Of a stretch of DNA of 64,000 nt, positions 45,413 to 53,802 are shown piece by piece. Made by a program: the position numbers and the translations under genes. The notes beneath the pieces were generated by a model. It did not search any database, was not told the origin of the DNA, and worked only from the letters and a program-made list of their open reading frames with translations. The stretch is from an uncultured Phocaeicola sp. Its GTDB lineage: Bacteria; Bacteroidota; Bacteroidia; Bacteroidales; Bacteroidaceae. Location: the NCBI GenBank assembly GCA_947581855.1, contig CANPVZ010000002.1, positions 124,001 to 188,000 of the forward strand, written 5' to 3'. Position 1 is the first letter of the stretch, and each line of letters begins with the position of its first letter.

Positions 45413-45970
45413 TTATAATGGAAAACCTTTAAAGGCGCTCGATTGCTCCAAGGGAATAAGTTTTCCCTCCAAAGTCAAACGATTGGAATTGAAATTCGGG
45501 TAGATATCGGCACTTGCCCTATTAGTGCCTTTAGGTATTGATATAGTGACCTGCGCCGAGATTCCTACTCCGGTCACATTCATACTGAGGTCGATATTTC
45601 CTTTCTTACTGTATTTGATTTTGTAACCCGATACATTCCCATCGACTGTGATTCCGCCCAAGCCATTCCATCCGCTTGCGGGAACATTAAACGCAACTTG
45701 TACGGTAGCTTTGTCACCATTTACCGCCACAAAATTGGTGTTGGACATAACATAAGCTGTTCGCCCGCGTTTGAATACTACCCTGTCGGCTTCCAGTATA
45801 AAGCTTTTATTCTCTATGCTTTGTTTCGCTTCCTCGTATAACAAAGAATCTATCCGCGCCTCTATCATCTTGCGTTCGGCACGAGATTTCGCTTTTTCTT
45901 TTACGGTTTGAGCTTGCGAGTATCCTACACAAGTAACCAATGCCATCAACAATATAACTACCTTTTTCAT
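45413..45970 (-). CDS. DUF4251 secreted protein
   Basis: 185 aa from the ATG at 45970; the longer frame needs a GTG. The signal peptide is at 1-20 (GYSQA). The mature part has a helix ERKMIEARIDSLLYEEAKQSI, then the DUF4251 pattern with RVVFKRGRTAYVMSNTNFV and GWNGLGGITVDG, which is a beta-rich periplasmic domain. It follows the sigma-factor cluster by about 225 bp on the same strand and may be part of the same stress regulon; the function is unknown. Confidence 0.85.
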   Translation of the reverse strand: MKKVVILLMALVTCVGYSQAQTVKEKAKSRAERKMIEARIDSLLYEEAKQSIENKSFILEADRVVFKRGRTAYVMSNTNFVAVNGDKATVQVAFNVPASGWNGLGGITVDGNVSGYKIKYSKKGNIDLSMNVTGVGISAQVTISIPKGTNRASADIYPNFNSNRLTLEGKLIPLEQSSAFKGFPL

Positions 45971-46195
45971 AACCAACACTTAATTATAACCGTTTATTTT
46001 CTATCTTCACTTCTACCAAATTTCCTATATATAAAACCTATACATTATTCCATTACTGCATTCTCTTCTAACTCCTTAACTGTTTTAACAAGAATTATAG
46101 GCTCATCTCTTCCATATAGCATATTTGATACTAACAAAACATATCCGACATACATAAAGTTTCTTCAAAAGGCATGGTTTCTGAAAAATAGACTA

Positions 46196-46657
46196 CTAAT
46201 TTTGCTGCGTTATCTTTTGTATTTCTTCCAGTGTCAGATTACCGACAATCACTATAGCCGTATATTCTTTACCTTCATCGCTCAGCAGCACAAATTCATT
46301 TTTCGTTCTCTTGTCCTGCTTCCAGTAAATCACCATCTTTTTACCATCATCCGTAACACGCATCAATTCTTCATACCCATTCTGAGGATGGATATACCGA
46401 AGGGCTTTCTTCATTTTAACTGTAGACTCGGCATTTTCAGAAGACAGAATCCGAACGGTTTCCAACTTCCGGATAAACGGAGTCAGATTCAATCCGTCCA
46501 TATCCATATCGGGCATTAATTGAAACATTGCTTTAGAAATGTATACGGAGCTTACGCCTTTCATCTCAGCAAGTTCGTTGAAAAAATCCTTTTGTTGCGC
46601 CATACCGGATACGGAACAAAAAGAAAGTAACAGGACGATAATATAAATTCGTTTCAT
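46196..46657 (-). CDS. DUF4252 secreted protein (second in the sigma operon)
   Basis: 153 aa. The signal peptide is at 1-20 (SGMA-QQ). The mature part has GVSSVYISKAMFQLMPDM (about 35), a helix rich in K/E, and NGYEELMRVTDDGKKMVIYWKQ (about 93), the DUF4252 family pattern. Its start overlaps the preceding anti-sigma-like gene by 4 bp. It shares the pattern with the gene at 47682, so the operon carries two related exported proteins. The function is unknown. Confidence 0.85.
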   Translation of the reverse strand: MKRIYIIVLLLSFCSVSGMAQQKDFFNELAEMKGVSSVYISKAMFQLMPDMDMDGLNLTPFIRKLETVRILSSENAESTVKMKKALRYIHPQNGYEELMRVTDDGKKMVIYWKQDKRTKNEFVLLSDEGKEYTAIVIVGNLTLEEIQKITQQN

Positions 46658-47193
46658 GGCTTTACTGTTTTTATCTGATTCAATTGTTCGTTTACACTTT
46701 TCTGCATTTTCTCAGTGGTCAGAGGTATCGTTTCCATCTTTTGGAAGCCTTTGTTTAAAACCGAGGAAAAAAGAAGTAATGCTTTTCGGGTTTCTTGATA
46801 AGCATCCTCGGGAGTGGCACAAGTATCTTTCCCCACTAAGGACGCTTCCTGCCTTTGATACAGATAAACCCCCGCTCCAAATAGAATTAGGAGTCCTACT
46901 GCTATGCCCGACATCCATTGCCAACGAATGAAACGGGACGTCTTTCTCAACCGTCCGGATTGTTTTTCCTTCGCATCCCAACCGTCGATAATCGAAGAGA
47001 GGCTAGCCTCCAGACTTTGTGGAATCTGCACTTCGCGTACCCGTTTCAATTGCATAAAGTACTCTTTATCAGCCTGCAAATGAGCCGGAACATCGGCCTC
47101 GGAGAAAAAACGGAATAGTTCCATCTCTTCCTTTTCCGAAGTTTCACCGTTATCATAAAGTTCTACTAATCTTTCTATTTCATCTGTTCTCAT
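46654..47193 (-). CDS. Putative anti-sigma factor (single-pass membrane protein)
   Basis: 179 aa. The N-terminal cytosolic part (about 1-90) has the acidic helix MRTDEIERLVELYDNGETSEKEEMEL typical of short anti-sigma starts; one membrane helix at about 91-111 (WMSGIAVGLLILFGAGVYL); then a periplasmic part of about 65 aa. Overlaps: 14 bp with the upstream sigma gene, 4 bp with DUF4252 downstream. Position, topology and overlap argue that it sequesters the sigma factor; no ZAS motif is present. Confidence 0.75.
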   Translation of the reverse strand: MRTDEIERLVELYDNGETSEKEEMELFRFFSEADVPAHLQADKEYFMQLKRVREVQIPQSLEASLSSIIDGWDAKEKQSGRLRKTSRFIRWQWMSGIAVGLLILFGAGVYLYQRQEASLVGKDTCATPEDAYQETRKALLLFSSVLNKGFQKMETIPLTTEKMQKSVNEQLNQIKTVKP

Positions 47194-47692
47194 GACCTGT
47201 TATCCTGTTAAATTGTTCACGTATTCTCTTTCTGGCGCGCGACAATACTACCCGTATATTCACGGCATTCAATCCGGTAATCCGCTCAATCTCTTCGAAC
47301 GAACAGTCGTTTACATCGCGCAGCCACATCACTTTCCTCTGTTGTTCGGGAAGAAGACCGATAAGTGTTTTTATCTGCGAAGCTTCATCTCTGCACTCCA
47401 CTCGTTGCAGAAGAGACTCTGCCATCGGTCCGCCAATATTTTCCAACGGCTCGTTATCGGCATACTCACGGGCATTACGCAGAAAATCGAAACAAACATT
47501 CTTCAACACTCCTATAGCATACGCTTCGGCATTGTTTATCCCATCCAGATCCCCGCGCTTGTTCCACAACTTCAAATAAACCTCTTGCAACATATCCTCG
47601 GCATCCTGCCGGTTTCCCGTCAAACGGAAAGCTACCCGATAAAGTTTTTCATGATATGGAAGAAATTGTTGTTTAAACCGTTCAACTTCCAT
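47180..47692 (-). CDS. ECF-family RNA polymerase sigma factor
   Basis: 170 aa. Region 2 has LTGNRQDAEDMLQEVYLKLW (about 24-43) and region 4 has LPEQQRKVMWLRDVNDCSFEEIERITGL with the HTH that reads the -35 element (about 112-140). It directs RNA polymerase to an envelope-stress-type regulon. It overlaps DUF4252 upstream (11 bp) and the anti-sigma-like gene downstream (14 bp). Confidence 0.93.
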   Translation of the reverse strand: MEVERFKQQFLPYHEKLYRVAFRLTGNRQDAEDMLQEVYLKLWNKRGDLDGINNAEAYAIGVLKNVCFDFLRNAREYADNEPLENIGGPMAESLLQRVECRDEASQIKTLIGLLPEQQRKVMWLRDVNDCSFEEIERITGLNAVNIRVVLSRARKRIREQFNRITGHENR

Positions 47693-48173
47693 GTTTCATC
47701 TTTTTTGAAGTAGGTCCGTTTATCAAACCATTTAAATCGCTCTTTCTTATCTTCCCTTCTATGTGTATCATTGTGCAATCGTCACCCGTAATAAACAGCA
47801 CCAAATCGCGAACCACATCTTTCTTCTGCCTCAACAGCACCCTCACTTGTTGTCCGTCGTCCGTAGCACGAAGCAACTCCTCGTATCCTTTTAAATGACA
47901 TTGCTTTACATCTTTCACAAAACGTTCTTTAGTAGAGGAAGAACATTTCTCCATATCAAGCACACATACCGAACGTATATGCTTTGCAATTGCGCTGTCC
48001 TCATCATCTTCCAGCGTAACAAGTTTCAGAAAGGCAAATAAAAAAGGAGACAAATTAACGTATTCCGCCTGTTTCTCATGCTTGTACTTTCCGAAAAGAT
48101 CATTGACAGTCTGTCCGATACCGGACTGACTGATACCTAACAATAATGCAAGTATTATAATCGTCTTTTTCAT
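47682..48173 (-). CDS. DUF4252 secreted protein (first in the sigma operon)
   Basis: 163 aa from the ATG at 48173. The longer frame adds a non-family N-terminus and ignores a proper signal peptide. Signal peptide 1-20 (GISQSGIGQ). It contains YVNLSPFLFAFLKLVTLEDDEDS, CVLDMEKCSS and KGYEELLRATDDGQQVRVLLRQ, the DUF4252 pattern, including the repeated YEELLRATDDG. It starts the four-gene operon. The function is unknown; an envelope-stress sensor or effector is inferred. Confidence 0.82.
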   Translation of the reverse strand: MKKTIIILALLLGISQSGIGQTVNDLFGKYKHEKQAEYVNLSPFLFAFLKLVTLEDDEDSAIAKHIRSVCVLDMEKCSSSTKERFVKDVKQCHLKGYEELLRATDDGQQVRVLLRQKKDVVRDLVLFITGDDCTMIHIEGKIRKSDLNGLINGPTSKKMKHGS

Positions 48174-48313
48174 TGTTCCGTCTTTTTTAATTATTCTTTT
48201 GAACAGCCATTCACAAAGATAGACGTAAGTTTCGGGAATATTGTTACACGGTGAACTCATTTTTTAATTAAACCTACGAAAGAATTCCTCAAACTAATCC
48301 ACCTCATGAAAGG

Positions 48314-48421
48314 TAGTTATCCACTTTCCGAGGTACAGCTGTCCACGTCACAACGTACATCCGTCTACGTTGCGATGTAGAGCTGTCTACGTCACAACGT
48401 TGCGCTGTCTACCTCAATCGT
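48314..48421. repeat. 22-bp tandem repeat, GTAGAGCTGTCTACG type (locus 2)
   Basis: Four full 22-bp units at 48334, 48356, 48378 and 48400, and a shorter unit before them (48314). Unit 3 (GTAGAGCTGTCTACGT...) is the same as unit 1 at 22765 in its first 16 bases, and unit 4 (GTTGCGCTGTCTAC) matches 22787. Divergence is mostly in the last six bases (TTGCGA or TCACAA). Confidence 0.8.
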
Positions 48422-48450
48422 TTAAAAAAGCACGCTTCAACCCGCTCCGC

Positions 48451-48534
48451 TAACTAATAATATGAGCCATTTCCACATTATTAATCATTCAAATAACTAA
48501 TAATGTTATAGAGGATAACTTCGTTAGTTATGCA
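48451..48534. repeat. AT-rich repeat, TAACTAATAAT type (locus 2)
   Basis: Units TAACTAATAATATGAGCC, CCACATTATTAATCATTC, TAACTAATAATGTTATAG and TAACTTCGTTAGTTATGC recur at about 22-bp steps, in both orientations because the core is nearly palindromic. This matches the 22890-22998 block after the first GTAGAG array. Confidence 0.6.
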
Positions 48535-48540
48535 AACCTG

Positions 48541-48927
48541 TAGTATTGCTGAAATAAACATAAGGAAAATTAAGCGAAAAGCCCCCTGTTATTAAGAAAT
48601 TACTCCCTTATAACCAACCACTGACATGAAGAATATGAATGGCTGAAGACATACGGCAACAGTCGGGAAGACTTACCACATCAAGGAAGGAGAACTGCCA
48701 TTTAAAAAGGGAAAAAGTAAGCATCCAAACATATTATAAGGAAAAGAGAAGAGGATGCCGAAAAGAACAGATAGTAAAGGTATAAAATAAACGGGACATT
48801 TCCAGATAATTAAAGAAGCCTTTCGTATAAAAAAGAGTGACAATAAACAAACGAGAGCTTGGCTAATCCGAATTAAGTATTGGCAAAGTCATCCATCCGA
48901 CATTCTACGAATGTGATATCAAGAATC
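48541..48927. other. Rest of the intergenic region before tadA
   Basis: About 390 bp with no convincing gene. A stretch near 48640-48740 stays open for about 30 codons (RHTATVGKTYHIKEGELPFKK) without a start codon, perhaps a decayed gene; no family recognised. Confidence 0.35.
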
Positions 48928-49365
48928 TCATCCTCGCTTTGCCCGGAAGAAATCCGTCATCAGTACAGAAGCCTCATCCGCCAGAACACCTTTCACCACC
49001 ACCGTCTTCGGATGCAAAGCCTGCGGCGCATAACATTGATATCCTCTTTTAGCATCCTCAGCTCCAAATACCAGACGCCCCACCTGTGCCCAAGCAATAG
49101 CTCCCGCACACATAACACATGGTTCTACCGTTACGTATAAAGTACATTCATTCAGATATTTGCCTCCCAACGTATTGGCCGCAGCCGTAATAGCCTGCAT
49201 CTCGGCATGGGCAGTTACATCGTTCAAAGTTTCCGTCAGATTATATGCCCGGACAATGATGCGGTCTTTACACACCACCACCGCTCCCACCGGCACTTCT
49301 CCTTTGTCATACGCCTTCTGCGCTTCCAGCAAAGCCTGTTTCATGTAAAATTTATCATCAGCCAT
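48928..49365 (-). CDS. tadA: tRNA adenosine(34) deaminase
   Basis: 145 aa from the ATG at 49365. Zinc-binding HAEMQAI (about 53, His plus catalytic Glu) and PCVMCAGA (about 82, two Cys) are intact. It converts A34 of tRNA-Arg(ACG) to inosine; the homologue family also includes guanine deaminase, but the gene context is neutral. Its start overlaps the stop of the small gene upstream by 1 bp. Confidence 0.88.
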   Translation of the reverse strand: MADDKFYMKQALLEAQKAYDKGEVPVGAVVVCKDRIIVRAYNLTETLNDVTAHAEMQAITAAANTLGGKYLNECTLYVTVEPCVMCAGAIAWAQVGRLVFGAEDAKRGYQCYAPQALHPKTVVVKGVLADEASVLMTDFFRAKRG

Positions 49366-49598
49366 CAACGTCGCATATCATGTTCATTAAACAAAGTAGG
49401 GTAATCCTCTTCCATTGTTTTATAAATAAAAGAAAGCACCGTTTCGCGTACCCAGCGTCCTTTATTGGTGATTTTATATTTTGCCAGGTAACGATCCACG
49501 ATTTGTACTTCCTCTTCGCTCATTAAACAAACCATGCGTTGCCTGCGTTTTGGTTCCGAAGAAGGTACTTTTATCCGTTTTTTAACTTCTTTGCTCAT
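49365..49598 (-). CDS. Small basic protein, possible ribbon-helix-helix type
   Basis: 77 aa from the ATG at 49598. Very basic N-terminus (KEVKKRIKVPSSEPKRRQRM), then a helical segment SEEEVQIVDRYLAKYKI and GRWVRETVLSF. The strand plus two helices resemble MobC- or Arc-like DNA-binding proteins, but no family was confirmed. It is co-translated with tadA (TGATG overlap) and divergent from yraN. Confidence 0.7.
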   Translation of the reverse strand: MSKEVKKRIKVPSSEPKRRQRMVCLMSEEEVQIVDRYLAKYKITNKGRWVRETVLSFIYKTMEEDYPTLFNEHDMRR

Positions 49599-49670
49599 AT
49601 TACGACGCAAAATTAGTGTTAGTTATTGAAAAACAAAGAATAAAAAGAAGTAAATTTGCAAAAACGTAAG

Positions 49671-50036
49671 ATGGCAAAGCATAATATTCTTGGAAAGGCC
49701 GGTGAAGAACATGCCGCGGAATACCTTAGACAACAAGGGTATGCGATTCGCCACTGCAACTGGCGATGCGGCAGGAAAGAGTTGGATATTGTTGCCGAAC
49801 GGGATAGCGAACTGGTGGTGGTGGAAGTCAAAACAAGAAGCTCCACGGACTTCGGAAACCCCGAAGAAGCGATAACCGACCGGAAAATACGGAATATTGT
49901 ATCCTCTACGGATGCCTACCTAAGAAAATTTTGCTTAGATTTGCCCGTAAGGTTTGATATCATAACCATTGTGGGGAGTGAAGGACATTTTGCTATAGAG
50001 CATATTCGCGAAGCATTCCTCCCTCCCATTTGGTAA
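49671..50036 (+). CDS. YraN family (UPF0102) endonuclease-like protein
   Basis: 121 aa from the ATG at 49671. GKAGEEHAAEYL (about 8-19), NWRCGRKELDIVA (about 29), and VVVEVKTRSS (about 51) match the restriction-endonuclease-like fold (Asp and Glu-x-Lys). The biological role is not settled; a nuclease role in DNA processing or uptake is proposed. It is 17 bp before the mmcQ gene, in an operon with birA. Confidence 0.88.
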   Translation: MAKHNILGKAGEEHAAEYLRQQGYAIRHCNWRCGRKELDIVAERDSELVVVEVKTRSSTDFGNPEEAITDRKIRNIVSSTDAYLRKFCLDLPVRFDIITIVGSEGHFAIEHIREAFLPPIW

Positions 50037-50053
50037 CAATAAAAAAAATTAAG

Positions 50054-50407
50054 ATGGATATTGAAACAATCAGAGATTATTGCCTGCAAAAGAAAGCAAC
50101 CACCGAATGTTTCCCGTTCGATGAAGTGCATTTGGTATTCAAAGTAATGGATAAAATGTTTGCTTGCATCGACCTTGACACCCCCGACCACCTTGTTGTG
50201 AAATGCAACCCTGAATATGCATTGGAATTGCGTGAACAACACTCTGGCATTGAAGGCGCCTTTCATTTCAATAAGAAATATTGGAACCAAATCTCTTTGC
50301 GTGGCGATATAGACGACCGACTTATCCGGCATTTAATTGACCATTCCTATGAAGAAGTATTAAAGAAATTCACCCGTAAAATGCGTACTGAATATGAAAA
50401 CCTTTGA
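50054..50407 (+). CDS. MmcQ/YjbR family protein
   Basis: 117 aa from the ATG at 50054 (MDIETIRDYCLQ is the family start). Contains ECFPFDEVHLVFKVMDKMFACIDLD and the C-terminal PDHLVVKCNPEYAL..LREQ pattern typical of MmcQ/YjbR, a double-wing DNA-binding-like fold. Its function is unknown. It overlaps birA by 14 bp. Confidence 0.86.
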   Translation: MDIETIRDYCLQKKATTECFPFDEVHLVFKVMDKMFACIDLDTPDHLVVKCNPEYALELREQHSGIEGAFHFNKKYWNQISLRGDIDDRLIRHLIDHSYEEVLKKFTRKMRTEYENL

Positions 50408-51158
50408 AAACTATGAATTTATCCACGCGAGCGAGGTAGATTCAACCAACAATTACGTAAGAAGTATGGCAACCTCTTTCCCGGAGAAAGAGTTTGTAAT
50501 AGCCACTGCCGATTTCCAGACATCCGGACGCGGCCAACGTGGTAACTCTTGGGAATCTGAAATGGGAAAAAATCTACTATTCAGCATCTTATGTCGTCCC
50601 ACCTTTTTGGGAGCCAACCAACAATTCTTCCTTTCCCAGGTAATATCCTTAAGCATTAAAGAAGAGCTGGAACATCACGCAAAAAAAATAAGTATTAAAT
50701 GGCCGAACGACATCTATTGGCGAGAAAAGAAAATAGGTGGTATACTTATAGAAAACGACTTGGAAGGAAAAAACATTGCATTAAGCATTATCGGCGTGGG
50801 TATTAACCTGAATCAACTTGAATTCACCAGTGATGCGCCTAATCCTGTTTCTTTGATGCAAGCAACAGGACAACCCAAAGACGCCGACACCATTTTACGA
50901 AAGATTCTGGCACGCTTCGAATTTTATTACCGCAAACTGGAAGAAGGAAGAAGTGACCTGATAGCCGATTTATACAAGAAATCGCTGCTCCGGAAACGGG
51001 GATATTATCTCTTTAAAGACAACAACGGTATTTTTGGCGCACGTATCCATCACATCGAACCGGATGGACATCTCGTGTTGCAGGATACGGACAAAAATCT
51101 GAGAACTTATTCGTTTAAAGATATTAGCTATATATTTGATAACGAAGGAAAAGCGTAA
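50394..51158 (+). CDS. birA: Biotin-[acetyl-CoA-carboxylase] ligase
   Basis: 254 aa. The catalytic GRGQRGNSWES motif (about 43-53) binds biotinyl-AMP, and KWPNDIYWREKKIGGILIE (about 102) is the lysine-containing ligase core. It lacks the N-terminal HTH of the E. coli repressor form, as is usual in Bacteroidota, so it only biotinylates carboxylases. It is third in the yraN-mmcQ-birA operon. Confidence 0.93.
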   Translation: MKTFENYEFIHASEVDSTNNYVRSMATSFPEKEFVIATADFQTSGRGQRGNSWESEMGKNLLFSILCRPTFLGANQQFFLSQVISLSIKEELEHHAKKISIKWPNDIYWREKKIGGILIENDLEGKNIALSIIGVGINLNQLEFTSDAPNPVSLMQATGQPKDADTILRKILARFEFYYRKLEEGRSDLIADLYKKSLLRKRGYYLFKDNNGIFGARIHHIEPDGHLVLQDTDKNLRTYSFKDISYIFDNEGKA

Positions 51159-51585
51159 AAGAATAAAAAGAGGAAAAATAAAGAAGGTGAAAAGAAAAAG
51201 GAGTAAGGGAAAAGGAGTTATTGCTTTGCTCGGGATTTACAGAAGTTATCCGTCTTCCCGGTAGTGGGATACAGGATATGGAAAGCTGAATGAATTGATT
51301 TAAATTAAAAACGAATAATGAAGAATGAAAACACTCCTCCAAATGGAGATTCTTCATTATTCATTTATATTATTACCCGTTATATTTTTGCATAAATTTT
51401 GAACATCAGAGTGTGGAATAAGGCAGACTATTTATTGGTCATAAAGAGCAAGAGATCTTCTGTCCTCCCACTTTTACATCCGAAACCAGATAATTCAACA
51501 GGCTTTAAATCCGCATCAGCATAGCAACGTATTTATTTATAACAAATCCTCCTGTTCTTTGTCTATGATGAAAAAGTAAACAGTC
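51159..51585. other. Intergenic region between birA and the MATE gene
   Basis: A-rich start, then the hairpin at 51313, then AT-rich DNA to the MATE start. No gene or repeat otherwise. A weak GTTCTTTG element near 51553 could be the MATE promoter. Confidence 0.4.
51313..51362 (+). terminator. Inverted repeat, probable terminator
   Basis: The 14-bp perfect stem GAATAATGAAGAAT / ATTCTTCATTATTC is followed by a T-rich tail about 150 bp after birA. Confidence 0.6.
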
Positions 51586-52890
51586 ATGAATCAAATAAAC
51601 AAACAGATATTACATATTGCCGTACCATCTATTGTCTCCAACATCACTGTTCCTCTATTAGGATTGATTGACGTTACCATCGTCGGTCATTTGGGAGCTG
51701 CCTCTTACATTGGCGCCATTGCCGTAGGAGGCATGTTATTTAATATTATTTACTGGATATTCGGATTTCTCCGGATGGGTACCAGCGGCATGACTTCACA
51801 AGCCTACGGCCGGCACGACCTGAACGAGATAAACCGTCTGTTGCTCCGTTCTGTCGGGATTGGACTACTTATCGCTTTCGCTCTGCTAATATTGCAATAC
51901 CCCATACAGGCAATAGCCTTCACCTTTATACAAACTACAGCGGAAGTGGAACAGCTCTCCCGTCTCTATTTCCGCATCTGCATCTGGGGAGCTCCGGCCG
52001 TATTAGGATTATACAGCTTCTCCGGATGGTATATCGGCATGCAAAACTCCAAGATTCCGATGTTTATTGCCATCACACAAAATATAGTCAATATCGTGGT
52101 CAGCCTTCTTCTTGTTTTCGGATTAAACATGAAAATAGAAGGTGTCGCCATCGGTACGGTAATAGCACAATACGCAGGATTCCTTATGGCTTATCTTCTA
52201 TGGATACGTTACTACAGCACCCTGCGTAAACGAATCGACTGGCATTCCCTTTTAGATAAGGAAGCCATGTCTCGTTTCTTTCTGGTAAACAGAGATATCT
52301 TTTTTCGTACGCTCTGCCTGGTTGCCGTTACAATGTTCTTCACCTCTGCCGGAGCGGCACAGGGAGAAGTTATCTTGGCCGTCAACACACTGCTGATGCA
52401 ACTTTTCACCTTATTTTCTTATATAATGGACGGATTCGCCTATGCGGGGGAAGCACTGGCAGGACGCTATATCGGCGCTAATGACCGACAAGCCCTTCAC
52501 CGCACAGTACGCCAACTATTTGCCTGGGGCATCGGATTATCGATAAGCTTTACCTTATTATATAGTATAGGCGGACAGTCTTTCTTAAGTTTACTGACCA
52601 ACGAAACCACTGTTATACACGAAGCCGGCAATTACTTTTACTGGATACTTGCCATCCCACTGGCAGGTTTCTCGGCATTTTTGTTCGACGGCATATTTAT
52701 CGGCGCCACGGCTACAAACCTCATGCTCCGTTCCATGCTGGTAGCCTCCGCCAGTTTCTTCATTCTATATTACGGTTTCGAACCTTATATGGGAAATCAT
52801 GCTCTTTGGATGGCATTTATTGTTTATCTGTTGCTTCGTGGAGTAATGCAAGGCTTTTTAGGACGTAAAATCTATTCATTATCCTCATGA
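51586..52890 (+). CDS. MATE family efflux transporter
   Basis: 434 aa. Twelve membrane helices in two halves; the N-terminal text VPSIVSNITVPLLGLIDVTIVGHLG and FLRMGTSGMTSQAYG are family features. It is a sodium- or proton-coupled exporter of cationic drugs or metabolites. It resembles the DinF branch. It stands alone between birA and pyrH. Confidence 0.88.
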   Translation: MNQINKQILHIAVPSIVSNITVPLLGLIDVTIVGHLGAASYIGAIAVGGMLFNIIYWIFGFLRMGTSGMTSQAYGRHDLNEINRLLLRSVGIGLLIAFALLILQYPIQAIAFTFIQTTAEVEQLSRLYFRICIWGAPAVLGLYSFSGWYIGMQNSKIPMFIAITQNIVNIVVSLLLVFGLNMKIEGVAIGTVIAQYAGFLMAYLLWIRYYSTLRKRIDWHSLLDKEAMSRFFLVNRDIFFRTLCLVAVTMFFTSAGAAQGEVILAVNTLLMQLFTLFSYIMDGFAYAGEALAGRYIGANDRQALHRTVRQLFAWGIGLSISFTLLYSIGGQSFLSLLTNETTVIHEAGNYFYWILAIPLAGFSAFLFDGIFIGATATNLMLRSMLVASASFFILYYGFEPYMGNHALWMAFIVYLLLRGVMQGFLGRKIYSLSS

Positions 52891-52956
52891 ACGGAAGCAA
52901 AAACAGTAAAAAATCGTTTTTATATTCTGCCGGTGTAAAATCTCGTGAATTTTATC

Positions 52957-52964
52957 TACATTTG
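52957..52964 (+). promoter_or_regulatory. Promoter for pyrH (-7)
   Basis: TACATTTG fits TAnnTTTG, 38 bp before the pyrH ATG. Confidence 0.6.
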
Positions 52965-53002
52965 CCGAAAAGCAAATTATCATCATACAAACTATACATC
53001 TT

Positions 53003-53713
53003 ATGGCAAAATTCAAACGTATTCTGCTCAAACTGAGTGGAGAAAGCCTGATGGGCGAAAAGAAATACGGTATCGACGAAAACAGATTGGCGCAATATGC
53101 CGCACAGATTAAAGAAATTCACGATATGGGAGTGCAAATCGGTATTGTTATCGGAGGCGGAAATATTTTTCGTGGACTGAGTGGTGCCGGAAAAGGTTTC
53201 GACCGTGTAAAAGGAGACCAAATGGGTATGCTGGCAACCGTTATCAACAGTTTGGGATTAAGTTCCGCTTTGGTGGCTGCCGGTGTAAAAGCACGTGTGC
53301 TTACAGCTATACGTATGGAACCCATCGGCGAATTCTATACCAAATGGAAAGCTATCGAATATATGGAAAACGACGAAATTGTCATTATGTCTGCCGGAAC
53401 CGGTAATCCGTTTTTCACCACCGATACTGGCTCTTCCTTACGGGGAATTGAAATCGAAGCAGACGTCATGTTAAAGGGAACCCGTGTGGACGGTATCTAT
53501 ACGGCCGACCCCGAAAAAGACCCCACGGCTACTAAATTCGATGATATTACTTATGATGAAGTCTTGAAACGCAACCTCCGTGTAATGGATCTTACCGCAA
53601 CGTGCATGTGTAAGGAGAACAACCTGCCGATTATCGTATTTGATATGGACACGGTAGGCAATTTGAAAAAAGTTATGTCCGGCGAACCTATCGGAACGTT
53701 AGTACATAATTAA
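53003..53713 (+). CDS. pyrH: UMP kinase
   Basis: 236 aa. It is an amino-acid-kinase-fold nucleoside monophosphate kinase with LLKLSGESLMG (about 7-17), VIGGGNIFRG (about 48) and GTGNPFFTTDT (about 131). It phosphorylates UMP to UDP in pyrimidine synthesis, and is cytoplasmic. It has its own promoter; the next gene starts 89 bp later. Confidence 0.96.
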   Translation: MAKFKRILLKLSGESLMGEKKYGIDENRLAQYAAQIKEIHDMGVQIGIVIGGGNIFRGLSGAGKGFDRVKGDQMGMLATVINSLGLSSALVAAGVKARVLTAIRMEPIGEFYTKWKAIEYMENDEIVIMSAGTGNPFFTTDTGSSLRGIEIEADVMLKGTRVDGIYTADPEKDPTATKFDDITYDEVLKRNLRVMDLTATCMCKENNLPIIVFDMDTVGNLKKVMSGEPIGTLVHN

Positions 53714-53802
53714 TTCCATTTTTACCCATACCGGCAGCAAAGAACTTATATTCCGCACAGGAAAACAGCGCTTTGCCGCCGCTAATAAACCACTTAAACT
53801 CC

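Noticed and set aside
45908..46519. 203-codon plus-strand frame
   Set aside because: It runs antisense over the DUF4252 and DUF4251 gene ends, with no family signature and low-complexity hydrophobic text. The minus-strand genes have signal peptides, overlaps and family motifs.
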